The notes: generated by a model from the letters alone, not told the origin. Numbered from the stretch's first letter, positions 1 to 7,388 are shown. The stretch: 12,933 bases of DNA from Planctomycetaceae bacterium (GCA_031267635.1 JAIRYX010000506.1:1-12933), one strand, 5' to 3'. Numbers and translations: made by a program.

Positions 1-15
1 TTCTATATTGTCCGT

Positions 16-1116
16 ATGGTTTCTGTCTTTGTTGCCCGATTCCAAAAATCGTGTGTAATAAAGACGCTACGTCAAGGATTCACCCTTGTCGAACTTCTTG
101 TTGTGATTGCAATCATCGGGATTTTGATTGCGTTACTTTTGCCCGCCGTCCAAGCCGCGCGCGAAGCGGCACGGAGAATGCAATGCAGCAACAACGTCAA
201 ACAATTGAGTTTGGCATTGCACACCTACCACGACGCTTGCAAATCTTTTCCAGCGTTCCGGTCTGGACCGCAAAACAATGTTGCCGGAAACAACGTTTAC
301 AGATGTTACTCGTGGGTAATCCAATTGTTGCCCTACATTGAGCAGAACGCTCGCTATGAGAAAATCTACGCAAATCAAAAATCACCCTGGGACAGTTCCG
401 AAGATGCATACAAGGGCGTAATCAACGCTCATACTTGTCCGTCCGACGGCAACGCAACAGAACCGTCTTATCAAGGCGGCGGTGCTGCGAGAATCAGTTA
501 TGTTGCTTCGTTGGGCGATGCGATTCGCGGAACAACTGAAGGAGGAACGCAAAATCGCGGTTTCTTCGGCGGGTTTGAAAAATGGAATAAATTCGGTTCC
601 ATTACCGATGGTACGTCAAACACGATCGCATTTTCGGAATCAGTCGTTTACAAAAGTACAACCGGTAACGACATCAAAGGAAATTTCGCAGTAGAAGCAG
701 GGTTAGGCGACGTAACAACGACATCAGCAGTGACACGCGCACTTTGTGCCGCGATGAAAAATGCTAATGATCCTAAGACGTTTCCAGAAACAAGTAAAGC
801 GGTTACGGAACAAGCTAGAGGCGCCGATTGGCGCGGAACTCCTGCTCATGTGGGATTCACCACTGTTTTGCCTCCGAACTCGCCGACTTGTTCAGGAACA
901 ACAACACCTAAGCAATCCAACGTGATTGTTACCGCTACGGGGAATCACACCGGCGGCGTGAATATCGGAATGGGCGATGGTTCCGTGCAATTCATTTCCG
1001 ATACAGTGGGGACCGGCAATCTTGCTGACCCCGATGTTGTTAGCGGCAGATCAAATTTTGGCGTTTGGGGGGCGTTAGGCTCTGTTGACGGCGGCGAATC
1101 GCAAACATCATTGTAA
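16..1116 (+). CDS. DUF1559 domain protein with prepilin-like N-terminus (left copy)
   Basis: This 366-residue protein has a short basic leader, then RQG|FTLVE, the type IV prepilin/pseudopilin cleavage signature (Gly21 at -1, Phe22 at +1, Glu26 at +5). A hydrophobic helix (about residues 24-44) and the AAREAARRMQCSNN segment typical of planctomycete DUF1559 proteins follow. The C-terminal family signature is visible as NHTGGVNIGMGDGSVQFIS. The middle is Gly/Thr/Asn-rich, as expected of an exported domain. The ATG at 16 is chosen because its first residues (MVSVFVAR) align with the start of the second copy near the right end (MISLFFAR); the frame is open to the window edge, so a more upstream start cannot be excluded. 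Family knowledge: DUF1559 proteins are strongly expanded in Planctomycetota and their function is unknown. Inference: an exported or membrane-anchored pseudopilin-like protein, read together with the lipoprotein 115 bases downstream. Confidence 0.93.
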   Translation: MVSVFVARFQKSCVIKTLRQGFTLVELLVVIAIIGILIALLLPAVQAAREAARRMQCSNNVKQLSLALHTYHDACKSFPAFRSGPQNNVAGNNVYRCYSWVIQLLPYIEQNARYEKIYANQKSPWDSSEDAYKGVINAHTCPSDGNATEPSYQGGGAARISYVASLGDAIRGTTEGGTQNRGFFGGFEKWNKFGSITDGTSNTIAFSESVVYKSTTGNDIKGNFAVEAGLGDVTTTSAVTRALCAAMKNANDPKTFPETSKAVTEQARGADWRGTPAHVGFTTVLPPNSPTCSGTTTPKQSNVIVTATGNHTGGVNIGMGDGSVQFISDTVGTGNLADPDVVSGRSNFGVWGALGSVDGGESQTSL

Positions 1117-1130
1117 TGTTTTTATGATCT

Positions 1131-1192
1131 GCGAAATTCCACGAAAAATTACAAAATTGTATATAGTTTTCGTGATATTTTGTGGATTTCGC
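1131..1192. repeat. imperfect inverted repeat after the left DUF1559 gene
   Basis: The left arm GCGAAATTCCAC (1131-1142) pairs with GTGGATTTCGC (1182-1192) with one bulged T. A second short pair, CGAAAA (1142-1147) with TTTTCG (1167-1172), nests inside. It starts 14 bases after the DUF1559 stop and ends 39 bases before the lipoprotein start. There is no clear T-run after the right arm, so a strong intrinsic terminator is not supported. It may be a weak terminator, an mRNA stabiliser or a dispersed palindromic repeat. Confidence 0.45.
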
Positions 1193-1231
1193 GGATAAAT
1201 CTTTAACACTATTTAACAAAGAATTATTCTA

Positions 1232-1747
1232 ATGAAATCAACAATTTGCTCATCGGCTGTTTGTCTTGCATTGACGCTGATTTTTATTATCGGCTGCGGC
1301 GGAACGAAAAAACCGGACGGTTTTCCGCAACTTATTTCACACACGGTTATCGTAAATAATAACGGTAAGCCGGAAAAAGACGTGACGATTGTTTTGTTGC
1401 CGCAAGATGTCTCCGGTAGTTGGGCTGTTAGCGGAACAACCGACTCGTCGGGTAAGGCGATTCTTGCTACATCGCAAGGTTCGTACACTCAATCGGGCTG
1501 CCCTGCCGGGAAATACAAAACAGTTTTGACAAAAAACGTGCGTCCGTCGTTTGAGGTTTCGTCGGAAGAATACGATAAAATGACCGACGCACAACGGGCG
1601 GAATATGGCGTGAAAATGAAAGCGGAAATGAAGAAACTTTCGGTCATCGTACCTCAATCGTTAACTTCGCCGACAACTACAAAACTCATCGTTGACGTTT
1701 CTGACTCCAATAAAGAAGTAAGTGTTGATCTGAAAGATTATAAGTAG
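1232..1747 (+). CDS. small predicted lipoprotein, beta-sandwich type
   Basis: This 171-residue protein has a lipoprotein signal peptide: a basic start (MKS), a hydrophobic stretch, and the lipobox IIGC with Cys22 as the predicted lipidated residue. The mature part begins with a Gly/Lys/Pro tether and continues with a pattern typical of transthyretin-like or carboxypeptidase-regulatory-like folds: VNNNGKP..DVTIVLLP, then TDSSGKAIL, then CPAGKYKTVLT. A charged helical insertion (about residues 108-135, EEYDKMTDAQRAEYGVKMK) and a second beta-rich end follow. Small lipoproteins of this type next to DUF1559 genes are common in Planctomycetota. It lies 115 bases after the left DUF1559 gene on the same strand. 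No strong Shine-Dalgarno is visible before the ATG. Function is unknown; the fold assignment is an inference from the G-x-P / D-x-x-G / P-x-G-x-Y pattern. Confidence 0.85.
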   Translation: MKSTICSSAVCLALTLIFIIGCGGTKKPDGFPQLISHTVIVNNNGKPEKDVTIVLLPQDVSGSWAVSGTTDSSGKAILATSQGSYTQSGCPAGKYKTVLTKNVRPSFEVSSEEYDKMTDAQRAEYGVKMKAEMKKLSVIVPQSLTSPTTTKLIVDVSDSNKEVSVDLKDYK

Positions 1748-1948
1748 CTCAAACTGCAAACGAACATTTTTACCGAACAAGCCGCGAAAAAATACAAAAT
1801 ATCTTTAACAAAGTAATCTCATATTAAATGGATTGCTTTAAATTTTGTAAGCTTTCACGGCATTCGTAAATAACAATATGCGCCCTTATTCCCTGATTTT
1901 TCGTTTGTAACCCATCATCTCAAACGTAATCGACCATGCCCCATAAGG

Positions 1949-2015
1949 GCATAAGGGCGCGTTTGGGGGTATTGTTGGCTACTAATGGAAATTTGATAAA
2001 TAAGGGTTGCAATGG
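1949..2015 (+). repeat. dispersed repeat family 2, copy 1
   Basis: This segment begins GCATAAGGGCGCGTTTGGGG and runs through GGCTACTAA and GATAAATAAGGG to TGCAAT. It aligns with 7473-7541 on the opposite strand at roughly 78% by hand count with a net 2-base length difference. Its first 21 bases are identical to 7775-7795 on the same strand. The indel breaks any shared reading frame, which argues against a coding role. Confidence 0.75.
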
Positions 2016-2126
2016 GGAACTTCTAAAAACCTCCCCAAAATATTCGTAAGCCCTTATTTTTCAACGGTCACATTTGTTGAAAATGATGTTTTTAGAAATT
2101 TTCAATGGTAAAGCCGTGCGGGTAAT
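2016..2126. repeat. apparent small insert with nested inverted repeats
   Basis: Compared with the copy at 7403-7541, this segment interrupts an otherwise collinear composite repeat. The word TTGCAAT appears on both sides (2007-2013 and 2126-2132), as a target duplication would. Inside are a perfect 10-base inverted pair, TTCTAAAAAC (2021-2030) with GTTTTTAGAA (2088-2097), and an 8-base hairpin, TTTTCAAC (2058-2065) with GTTGAAAA (2076-2083). The reading as an insertion is an inference from the alignment of two copies; the other copy could instead carry a deletion. Confidence 0.5.
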
Positions 2127-2165
2127 TGCAATAGTAAAATCTTGCGGATAAACTCGCCCGTTGTC

Positions 2166-2251
2166 GTGCGGATGTATTTGTTTTGGGCAACTGATGCCAT
2201 AGTTTTCTATTGCGCTTTCAAATATTGTTCCCTAAAAACGAAATAGTCAGA
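2166..2251 (+). repeat. direct repeat flanking acpS, left copy (contains family-1 right half)
   Basis: About 86 bases, from GTGCGGAT through CAACTGATGCCATAGTTTT to AATAGTCAGA, match 2784-2869 at about 85% (13 differences counted by eye). The first 40 bases are the right part of the family-1 element (GTGCGGAT...TTGGGCAACTGA, then ATAGTT with an extra TGCC). Confidence 0.8.
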
Positions 2252-2366
2252 GAGCTTATAAATCGTTCATCGTATCCCAAAATCCCTTTTGGTCATTAAT
2301 GTCTCTTAATTTTAACGAAAACAGAATTTTCAAGCGTGAGAAATATAACAGTGATGTACAGTTTTT

Positions 2367-2750
2367 TCAATCTTCGCTAACCGCCACAGCAAAGGCAACC
2401 GCATGAGATTTGCAATGAGAAATTGAAATCTGTATTTCTTTGAGTTTTTTACTTTGTGCAAATTCCGCCATTCCGCAAGCGAGAACAACGTAAGGTTTTC
2501 CATTTGGCGCGTTGAGAATTTCGATATCACGCCATGACATCCCTTTGAACCAAGCGGCGTCGAGCGATTTGAAAACCGCCTCTTTTGCCGCCCAGCGTCC
2601 AGCATAATGCGAAACTTCTTGTTTTCCTGCGCAATAATCGTTTTCGCGTTCCGTAAACACGCGGGAGGTGAACGATTCCCGATGCCGCTCTAGCATTCTG
2701 GCAATTCGTTCACATTCTATAATATCTGTACCGACTCCGATGATTCGCAT
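2367..2750 (-). CDS. acpS: holo-[acyl-carrier-protein] synthase
   Basis: AcpS moves the 4'-phosphopantetheine arm from CoA to a serine of apo-ACP, giving the active carrier for fatty-acid synthesis; it is a small cytoplasmic Mg-dependent enzyme. The 127-residue product has the usual AcpS length and family motifs: GVGTDIIECERI near the start (Asp9 is the expected metal ligand), FTERE at 32-36, RWAAKEAVFKSL with Glu57 as the second expected metal ligand, and the C-terminal ISISHCKSHAVAFAVA. The frame stays open to 2861, but the ATG at 2750 is chosen because MRIIGVGTDI is the canonical start and the upstream part is repeat DNA. The Shine-Dalgarno is weak (AGAAAG). It is the last gene of the leftward run, 174 bases after rseP, so it may share that transcript or have its own promoter in the repeat-bearing gap. 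Near-identical direct repeats lie on both sides. Confidence 0.95.
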   Translation of the reverse strand: MRIIGVGTDIIECERIARMLERHRESFTSRVFTERENDYCAGKQEVSHYAGRWAAKEAVFKSLDAAWFKGMSWRDIEILNAPNGKPYVVLACGMAEFAQSKKLKEIQISISHCKSHAVAFAVAVSED

Positions 2751-2764
2751 AAATCTTTCTAAAG

Positions 2765-2825
2765 GTAACGATTCAGTTGAGCAGTGCGGATTGATTTGGC
2801 TTGGGAAACTGACGCCATAGTTTAC
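2765..2825. repeat. dispersed repeat family 1, copy with both ends
   Basis: The left end GTAACGATTCAGTTG (2765-2779) and the right end AAACTGA-CGCC-ATAGTTTAC (2806-2825) are imperfect inverted repeats of each other. Between them lies AGCAGTGCGGATTGATTTGG. It sits directly upstream of the acpS start (15 bases from the ATG), so it lies in the acpS leader. The ends match those at 7403-7458 and 10824-11005. Confidence 0.65.
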
Positions 2826-2869
2826 GATTGCGTTTTCAAATATTGTCCCCCAAAAACGCAATAATCAGA
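2784..2869 (+). repeat. direct repeat flanking acpS, right copy
   Basis: This is the partner of 2166-2251 in the same orientation. The shared part after the family-1 ends runs through TTTCAAATATTGT and AAAAACG to ATCAGA. A further family-1 end word, TGAATAGTTAC, follows at 2873-2883. Confidence 0.8.
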
Positions 2870-2885
2870 AATTGAATAGTTACAA

Positions 2886-2918
2886 GTGATTTTAAAATAG
2901 CATCCAAAAGGAAATCAC
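2886..2918. repeat. short hairpin just past the rseP stop
   Basis: GTGATTT (2886-2892) pairs with AAATCAC (2912-2918), starting 6 bases past the rseP stop on the - strand. The stem is short and no T-run follows it in the leftward direction, so it is at best a weak terminator. Confidence 0.25.
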
Positions 2919-2924
2919 GTTGCC

Positions 2925-5111
2925 TTAAAATCTCTTAATAATACCGAGATCAAGCAAGCAAACCCAAAGCATGAGCGCGAGGAGTAATATCAGTCCAAGA
3001 TAACTCAAAATCACTTGCACCGTTTCATTCGGCGGCTTGCGGAAAACCGCTTCGTACAACAAGAAGACAAAGTGTCCGCCGTCCAAGACTGGAATCGGCA
3101 GAATGTTCAGCACCGCTAAATTCGCGCTGAACATGCAAAGGAACAACAAATACTTTCCCATACCGGAACTTGCAAAACTATACGCCGCCTGAACAATCAT
3201 CACCGGACCGCCAAGTCCTTTCGGCGACACATGGGCGGTTCCATTGAAATTGCGTAAAAGCTGTTTCAACGTATAATAAACTAACAGCGTGTTATCGACC
3301 GTCGCATGCCATCCTTTTTGTACCGCTTGGTTAAAATTGTCCGCTTTGTCAAGAAAGAGTATCGGCGTAAAGTCAAATCCATAATCTGTGCTGATTCGTC
3401 GCGAATCGGTAACGATAGGAACAACCGTTTCAATTGTCTTTTCGCCGGATTTTAATGTCAGCCGGATTTTCGTTTCCGTCGGCAGTCCTTGCAGGAGAAC
3501 GCCTTCCAAAAACATTATAAAGTTCGGTATAATGTTTGGTAACGAATCGTTATTAACAATTTCATATCCTCCTTTGACTTTTTTTCCTAACTTGGATTGA
3601 AGAAGGATTTCCGGCAACCCTTGATTCTCTTGTTCCAAAAATATGATTTTTTCAAGCGTACTTCCCGCCGGAATATCCTCGTTTCCACCGACGATTTCCG
3701 GTAAAACAGTCAGCGAAATTCCGAGAATATCAGAACAAATCTGCGCTGCCGCGTTCCATTCAAGGTGATAATCCCATTGCTCGGCAGGGATATTTACGGT
3801 CAATTCTTTTTGCGTGCCTTTGCGTTCAACGGCAATTTTCATTTCACCGCCGCCGACGAGCGATTTTTCTAAAACTTGCTGCGTCAGCATAAGCGGATCA
3901 ATCGGCGCGCCGTTTAACGTAAGAAGCCGGTCGCCGACTTCAAAACCAAACGCTTTCCCCTGTTCCAAAACCATCGTAATTTCGCCGGTTTGAAACAACA
4001 GCCCTAACGTGTTCCAAGGCAACGGCGGAAGCGTAACGTCAACAGTTTCGTCGCTCTTTTCTTTTTGAAAGGTGAACGTTGCGGAATCGCGCGGCGATTT
4101 GACAAGAATTTGTTCCAAATCGGAATAAGAAGAAACCTCTTGTCCATTCACTTTGAGTAGCGTTTCTTTGCCTTTGAGCTTTTGCATTTCGGCATTTTTT
4201 TCGACCGTCTTCTTGAGATAAGAATAAAACGGCTTATCCGCAAGTTTCAAGCTGTTGGAAACCTTTACGCCGAAAGACGCCACAAGTGCTTTCTTTCCCA
4301 TTTTCGGCGCGACTTCCACATCGAAAGGCAAATCAGTACCGAGACGTTGAATTCGAAAAGTGGATTTCTCGGAAGATGAACGGACAATCGCTTGTGTGAT
4401 GTCAGAAAATTTCTGAATGCGATGATTATCAATAGCAAGGACGGTATCGCCCGGCAGCAAACCGGCTTCCCACGCATTCGACCCGGCAGCTGTATTACCG
4501 ATGATCGGCGAGATTTCTTCCACGCCGAACCGATATGCTCCTGTCGCGCAAATAAACGCAAAAATTACGTTCATCACAACACCCGCAACGATAATTGCCA
4601 TCCGCTGCGGCACACGTTTCGACAAATAACTATCTTTCGCGTACAACGCTTTTTCCAACTCTTCTACCGACAGATTGTTATTTTGCGTCACAGGTTGTTG
4701 CAACTCGGATTGTTGCGACTCATGGTTTGTTTCCGCGTGAGTTTCCGGCTTATTGTTCGTGTCGGCGGCAACGGCTTTGGCACGTTCAATTTCAGCACGG
4801 ATTGCGCCGGGATTGTCTTCTTGTCCGAGCATTTTGACATAACCGCCGAGCGGCAGCACGCCGAGTCCGTATTCCGTGTCTCCCCATCGGAAGCGGAAAA
4901 ATCGCCATCCGTAAACATCGAACCAGATATAAAATTTTTCGCACTTTACGCCGCACATCCGCGCCACGATAAAATGTCCGAACTCATGCACGATGATCAA
5001 CAAATTTACGCCGATCAACACAAGTAAAACATTGTAAACGACAGTTGGAAGATGCGACAGCCAACCGGCGGCAACAACATCCGCAGCCGCCGGAATTAAC
5101 GGGAAAGCCAT
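2925..5111 (-). CDS. rseP: RIP metalloprotease, site-2 protease (M50), enlarged
   Basis: This intramembrane zinc protease is 728 residues long; RseP-type enzymes cut membrane-bound anti-sigma factors and signal peptide remnants. A first membrane helix (about 26-41) runs into the zinc motif HEFGH (42-46). A conserved stretch follows (GLGVLPLGGYVKMLGQED), then a Gln/Asn/Glu-rich insert (about 118-150), a second helix (171-190), a PDZ domain (about 200-270), a second PDZ (about 372-440) and weaker PDZ-like stretches around 305-362 and 480-570. Last come LGGPVMIV, NILPIPVLDGGH with the third zinc ligand Asp677, and a final helix. E. coli RseP has about 450 residues, so the periplasmic part is much enlarged. 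Start: the ATG at 5111 is preferred over the one at 5135 because GAGGAG lies 8 bases upstream of it. The gene overlaps the end of dxr by 16 bases, which suggests coupled translation. The regulatory substrate cannot be inferred here. Confidence 0.95.
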   Translation of the reverse strand: MAFPLIPAAADVVAAGWLSHLPTVVYNVLLVLIGVNLLIIVHEFGHFIVARMCGVKCEKFYIWFDVYGWRFFRFRWGDTEYGLGVLPLGGYVKMLGQEDNPGAIRAEIERAKAVAADTNNKPETHAETNHESQQSELQQPVTQNNNLSVEELEKALYAKDSYLSKRVPQRMAIIVAGVVMNVIFAFICATGAYRFGVEEISPIIGNTAAGSNAWEAGLLPGDTVLAIDNHRIQKFSDITQAIVRSSSEKSTFRIQRLGTDLPFDVEVAPKMGKKALVASFGVKVSNSLKLADKPFYSYLKKTVEKNAEMQKLKGKETLLKVNGQEVSSYSDLEQILVKSPRDSATFTFQKEKSDETVDVTLPPLPWNTLGLLFQTGEITMVLEQGKAFGFEVGDRLLTLNGAPIDPLMLTQQVLEKSLVGGGEMKIAVERKGTQKELTVNIPAEQWDYHLEWNAAAQICSDILGISLTVLPEIVGGNEDIPAGSTLEKIIFLEQENQGLPEILLQSKLGKKVKGGYEIVNNDSLPNIIPNFIMFLEGVLLQGLPTETKIRLTLKSGEKTIETVVPIVTDSRRISTDYGFDFTPILFLDKADNFNQAVQKGWHATVDNTLLVYYTLKQLLRNFNGTAHVSPKGLGGPVMIVQAAYSFASSGMGKYLLFLCMFSANLAVLNILPIPVLDGGHFVFLLYEAVFRKPPNETVQVILSYLGLILLLALMLWVCLLDLGIIKRF

Positions 5112-6301
5112 GTTTTCGTCTCCTCGCGCGCCCAATGGTCGGCAGCTTGTAGCTGCTCTAAAGTTGGACGGCGTTCATAGTTATGATGATTGAGAATTGT
5201 TTGACAAACGGTTGTAATTTTGTGAAACGGAAGTTGCTCTTGCAAAAAAGCATCCACTGCAACTTCGTTTGCGGCATTCAAAACCGCTCCGGCAGTACCG
5301 CCTTGTTCGGCGACTTCGAGACCAATCTGTAATGCCGGAAACTGTTCCAAGTTAGGCGGAAAAAATTCTAACGAAAAATTCTCCGTCCAGTTCATTTTTT
5401 TTGACGGGCAGGAAAATTGTTGCGGATAATCAATCGCCCACTGAATCGGTAGCCGCATATCGGGAGGACTTAATTGCGCCATCACCGAACCGTCGGAAAA
5501 CTCAACCATTGAATGAATCACCGATTGCGGATGAATCACGACAGCAATTTGAGACGGTAAAACTCCAAAAAGCCACCTCGCTTCAATAATTTCTAACGCT
5601 TTATTGATTAACGTTGCGGAATCGACGGTGATTTTTTTCCCCATTTGCCATGTCGGATGCGTCAATGCGTCAGCAACAGTCACATGTTTTAGTTGCTCGG
5701 ACGAAAAATTCCGAAACGGTCCGCCGCTTGCCGTCAAAATGATTTTTTGTATATTTTTTGTATTTTGTTCATTTTCTGTAACTTGATTTGTCCTTGTCCG
5801 CAAACATTGCCAAACAGCGCTGTGTTCGCTGTCAATCGGGATAATTTTCCCGCCGTATTTTTTCGCCGTATCCATGACCAATTCTCCGCCGACAACCAAG
5901 CTCTCCTTATTTGCCAACGCGACGGTTTTTCCGACAGTCAATGCGTCTAACGTGCTTTTCAAGCCGGCGCTTCCGACAATCGCCGACACGACAATATCCA
6001 CGTCGTCACGAATAACAATTTGCGTTAAAGATTCCGCACCGAATAAAATTTTTGTGCCGGATTCTTTTGCTATTTGACGTGTTTTTTCTAATTGCGATAC
6101 ATTTTGAGGGTCATGAGTTACGACAACAATTTGCGGACGAAATTCTTGAATTTGTTCCGTCAAAAGTGAAATATTAGTATGCGCTGACAACGCAACAACT
6201 TGCATTCTTTTTTCGGCGGAGCGCACGACATCAAGCGTACTCCGACCAATGCTTCCGGTCGAACCCAGTACAGCAAGTCGGCGTAACGCGAATGATGACA
6301 T
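5096..6301 (-). CDS. dxr: 1-deoxy-D-xylulose 5-phosphate reductoisomerase
   Basis: Dxr (IspC) converts 1-deoxy-D-xylulose 5-phosphate to 2-C-methyl-D-erythritol 4-phosphate with NADPH, the first committed step of the MEP isoprenoid pathway, in the cytoplasm. The 401-residue product is of normal length. Visible motifs are the NADPH-binding GSTGSIG (13-19), ALANKESLVVGGE (128-140), the metal and substrate motif IDSEH (Asp157, Glu159), ASGGPFR (191-197), HPTW (215-218), and NKALEIIEARWLF (233-245) with Glu237 as the third expected metal ligand. All key residues are present. It starts 48 bases after the stop of the isomerase-like gene and overlaps rseP by 16 bases at its end; dxr next to rseP is a widespread order, although the usual cdsA/uppS neighbours are not upstream here. 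The Shine-Dalgarno is only a purine-rich AAGAAA. Confidence 0.97.
   Translation of the reverse strand: MSSFALRRLAVLGSTGSIGRSTLDVVRSAEKRMQVVALSAHTNISLLTEQIQEFRPQIVVVTHDPQNVSQLEKTRQIAKESGTKILFGAESLTQIVIRDDVDIVVSAIVGSAGLKSTLDALTVGKTVALANKESLVVGGELVMDTAKKYGGKIIPIDSEHSAVWQCLRTRTNQVTENEQNTKNIQKIILTASGGPFRNFSSEQLKHVTVADALTHPTWQMGKKITVDSATLINKALEIIEARWLFGVLPSQIAVVIHPQSVIHSMVEFSDGSVMAQLSPPDMRLPIQWAIDYPQQFSCPSKKMNWTENFSLEFFPPNLEQFPALQIGLEVAEQGGTAGAVLNAANEVAVDAFLQEQLPFHKITTVCQTILNHHNYERRPTLEQLQAADHWAREETKTWLSR
5120..5125 (-). promoter_or_regulatory. Shine-Dalgarno that decides the rseP start
   Basis: GAGGAG on the - strand is 8 bases before the ATG at 5111 and lies inside the end of dxr. No comparable site precedes the alternative ATG at 5135. 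Confidence 0.8.
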
Positions 6302-6349
6302 TGGATTTTCTTTTTTCTATGAAATAACATTCTCACCAAGAAAAAACTT

Positions 6350-7102
6350 TTACAATAAACTTTCGAGCAACAGACGCATTTTACGTAATTCCGCTTCTTG
6401 GTCAATATCGGGAAGCGGAGTCAAATCGACACAAAGAGCGCGGCGGTAATTGACTTTATTCAACTGGATCACAAGCCGCCCATATTCCTGAATTCCTTGC
6501 CCAATTTGAACTTGCAGCTTTTCTTTCGTCGTATCGCGGAGGCGGACGTGGCTAACGTATTCCAGAAGGTGATCGTATTCTTTCGGCTTGGAATGGCTAT
6601 AAATATAATGACTTGGATCAAGCGTTACTGAAAGGTCGTGAACCGTTTTACAAATACTTTTCAGCGAATCCGGGTCTTCGCTCATCCGTCTGGTTTCTGT
6701 CGCAACGCCAATAACGAGTCCGTGAGTGTTTCCTATTTTTGTCAGTTGACGCAATCTTTCCACTTCCGCGTTGAATGGAGTGCCGAGTTCCGATGATTTG
6801 ACAGTAATCTGAACGATTTTTGCCGCTTTTGCCATAAAAGCACAACATTCAAAACTGCGCAAAAAATCAGCGTCTTCCGGCTCATAATCGAAATAAATCG
6901 CAATAGGCGTAATTCGACGCGACATACGGCAGAATTGCACAATATCTTCGAACTGTTTTTGGGATTCGGGGAGAATCAAATGATTTTCGGGATTTTTTCC
7001 GACAACCAATTCGGCAGCCGTATATTCCAAATCCGCGAGTTTGCTCAGCGATTCCTTGATAGTCAAATTGGGAAAACATCGGCTTGAAGCGGCGACAAAC
7101 AC
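6350..7102 (-). CDS. sugar phosphate isomerase/epimerase-like TIM barrel protein
   Basis: This is a 250-residue protein of the xylose isomerase-like / AP endonuclease 2 barrel superfamily. Supporting segments are TIKESLSKLADLEYTAAELV near the start (helix-strand with the usual acidic residue), GLVIGVATETRRM with Glu136, VTLDPSHYIYS with Asp162 and His165 as likely metal ligands, VSHVRLRD with His185, IGQG (200-203), and a last strand ALCVDLTP in which Asp takes the place of the more usual Glu. Substrate and exact reaction are unknown. Start: the frame extends to a TTG at 7165, but the GTG at 7102 is preferred because AAGGAG lies 7 bases before it and the protein then begins at the first barrel strand (MFVAASSRCFP). 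It is the first gene of the leftward run with dxr and rseP; a metabolic link with them is not evident. Confidence 0.85.
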   Translation of the reverse strand: MFVAASSRCFPNLTIKESLSKLADLEYTAAELVVGKNPENHLILPESQKQFEDIVQFCRMSRRITPIAIYFDYEPEDADFLRSFECCAFMAKAAKIVQITVKSSELGTPFNAEVERLRQLTKIGNTHGLVIGVATETRRMSEDPDSLKSICKTVHDLSVTLDPSHYIYSHSKPKEYDHLLEYVSHVRLRDTTKEKLQVQIGQGIQEYGRLVIQLNKVNYRRALCVDLTPLPDIDQEAELRKMRLLLESLL

Positions 7103-7109
7103 GACCAAA

Positions 7110-7115
7110 CTCCTT
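7110..7115 (-). promoter_or_regulatory. Shine-Dalgarno that decides a GTG start
   Basis: AAGGAG on the - strand stands 7 bases before the GTG at 7102. The upstream TTG at 7165 has no such site, which supports the shorter protein. Confidence 0.75.
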
Positions 7116-7284
7116 ATTTTAATAGTGCAACTGCAATATTTCCAACTCGCAGTCGCAGGAAACAAACGCAGAATAATTCTCTATTATCCATAAATACAGA
7201 AAAAACTCAAGGTCTCTTACAATATAATCAAAAAGATAAAAATTCAAAAAACGTGCTTCATGGAATAAATATTAACTCACATTA

Positions 7285-7388
7285 ATACTCATTGCACTTG
7301 AGTTTTCGGTTTTATGGCTGGAGATCAAAGCCGGATTTTATGGTATAACGACATCAGTGAAAACCGAAATTTCAAGTGCAATGAGTAT
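7285..7388. repeat. 104-base palindromic element
   Basis: The left arm 7285-7313 (ATACTCATTGCACTTGAG...) and the right arm 7360-7388 (...CAAGTGCAATGAGTAT) are inverted repeats of 29 bases with 2 differences, around a 46-base centre. Related single arms are at 7827-7854 (about 23 of 28 bases) and, more distantly, at 10852-10875. Confidence 0.7.

Larger units (their letters stand above)
1748..2366. other. gene-free repeat-bearing stretch between convergent genes
   Basis: No credible coding region is present between the lipoprotein stop and the acpS stop. The stretch holds a family-2 repeat copy (1949-2015), an apparent insert with nested inverted repeats (2016-2126), the rest of the same composite repeat (2127-2206), and an 86-base segment (2166-2251) repeated at 2784-2869. 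Several CCCTTAT/ATAAGGG words recur (near 1884, 1942, 1951, 2001 and 2051). The segment just before 1828 (ATCTTTAAC...AAAG...ATG) resembles the leader of the lipoprotein gene near 1198-1234, but only a 13-codon frame follows, so I call no gene there. Confidence 0.7.

Noticed and set aside
1181..1197. TGTGGATTTCGCGGATAA as a possible DnaA-box cluster or origin
   Set aside because: Only one weak TGTGGAT match is seen, it is part of an inverted repeat, and no dnaA/dnaN neighbours are present.
1878..2062. Recurring CCCTTAT/ATAAGGG words as a possible CRISPR or operator array
   Set aside because: Spacing is irregular, the words are only 7-8 bases and in both orientations, and there are no uniform spacers or cas genes.
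2751..2861. 37-residue N-terminal extension of AcpS
   Set aside because: The canonical AcpS start is MRIIGVGTD at 2750. The extension is encoded by dispersed repeat DNA.
4392..5027. 211-codon + strand frame opposite rseP
   Set aside because: It is fully antisense to a gene with clear zinc-protease motifs; its product is Arg/His/Cys-rich without recognisable motifs, as expected of a shadow frame.
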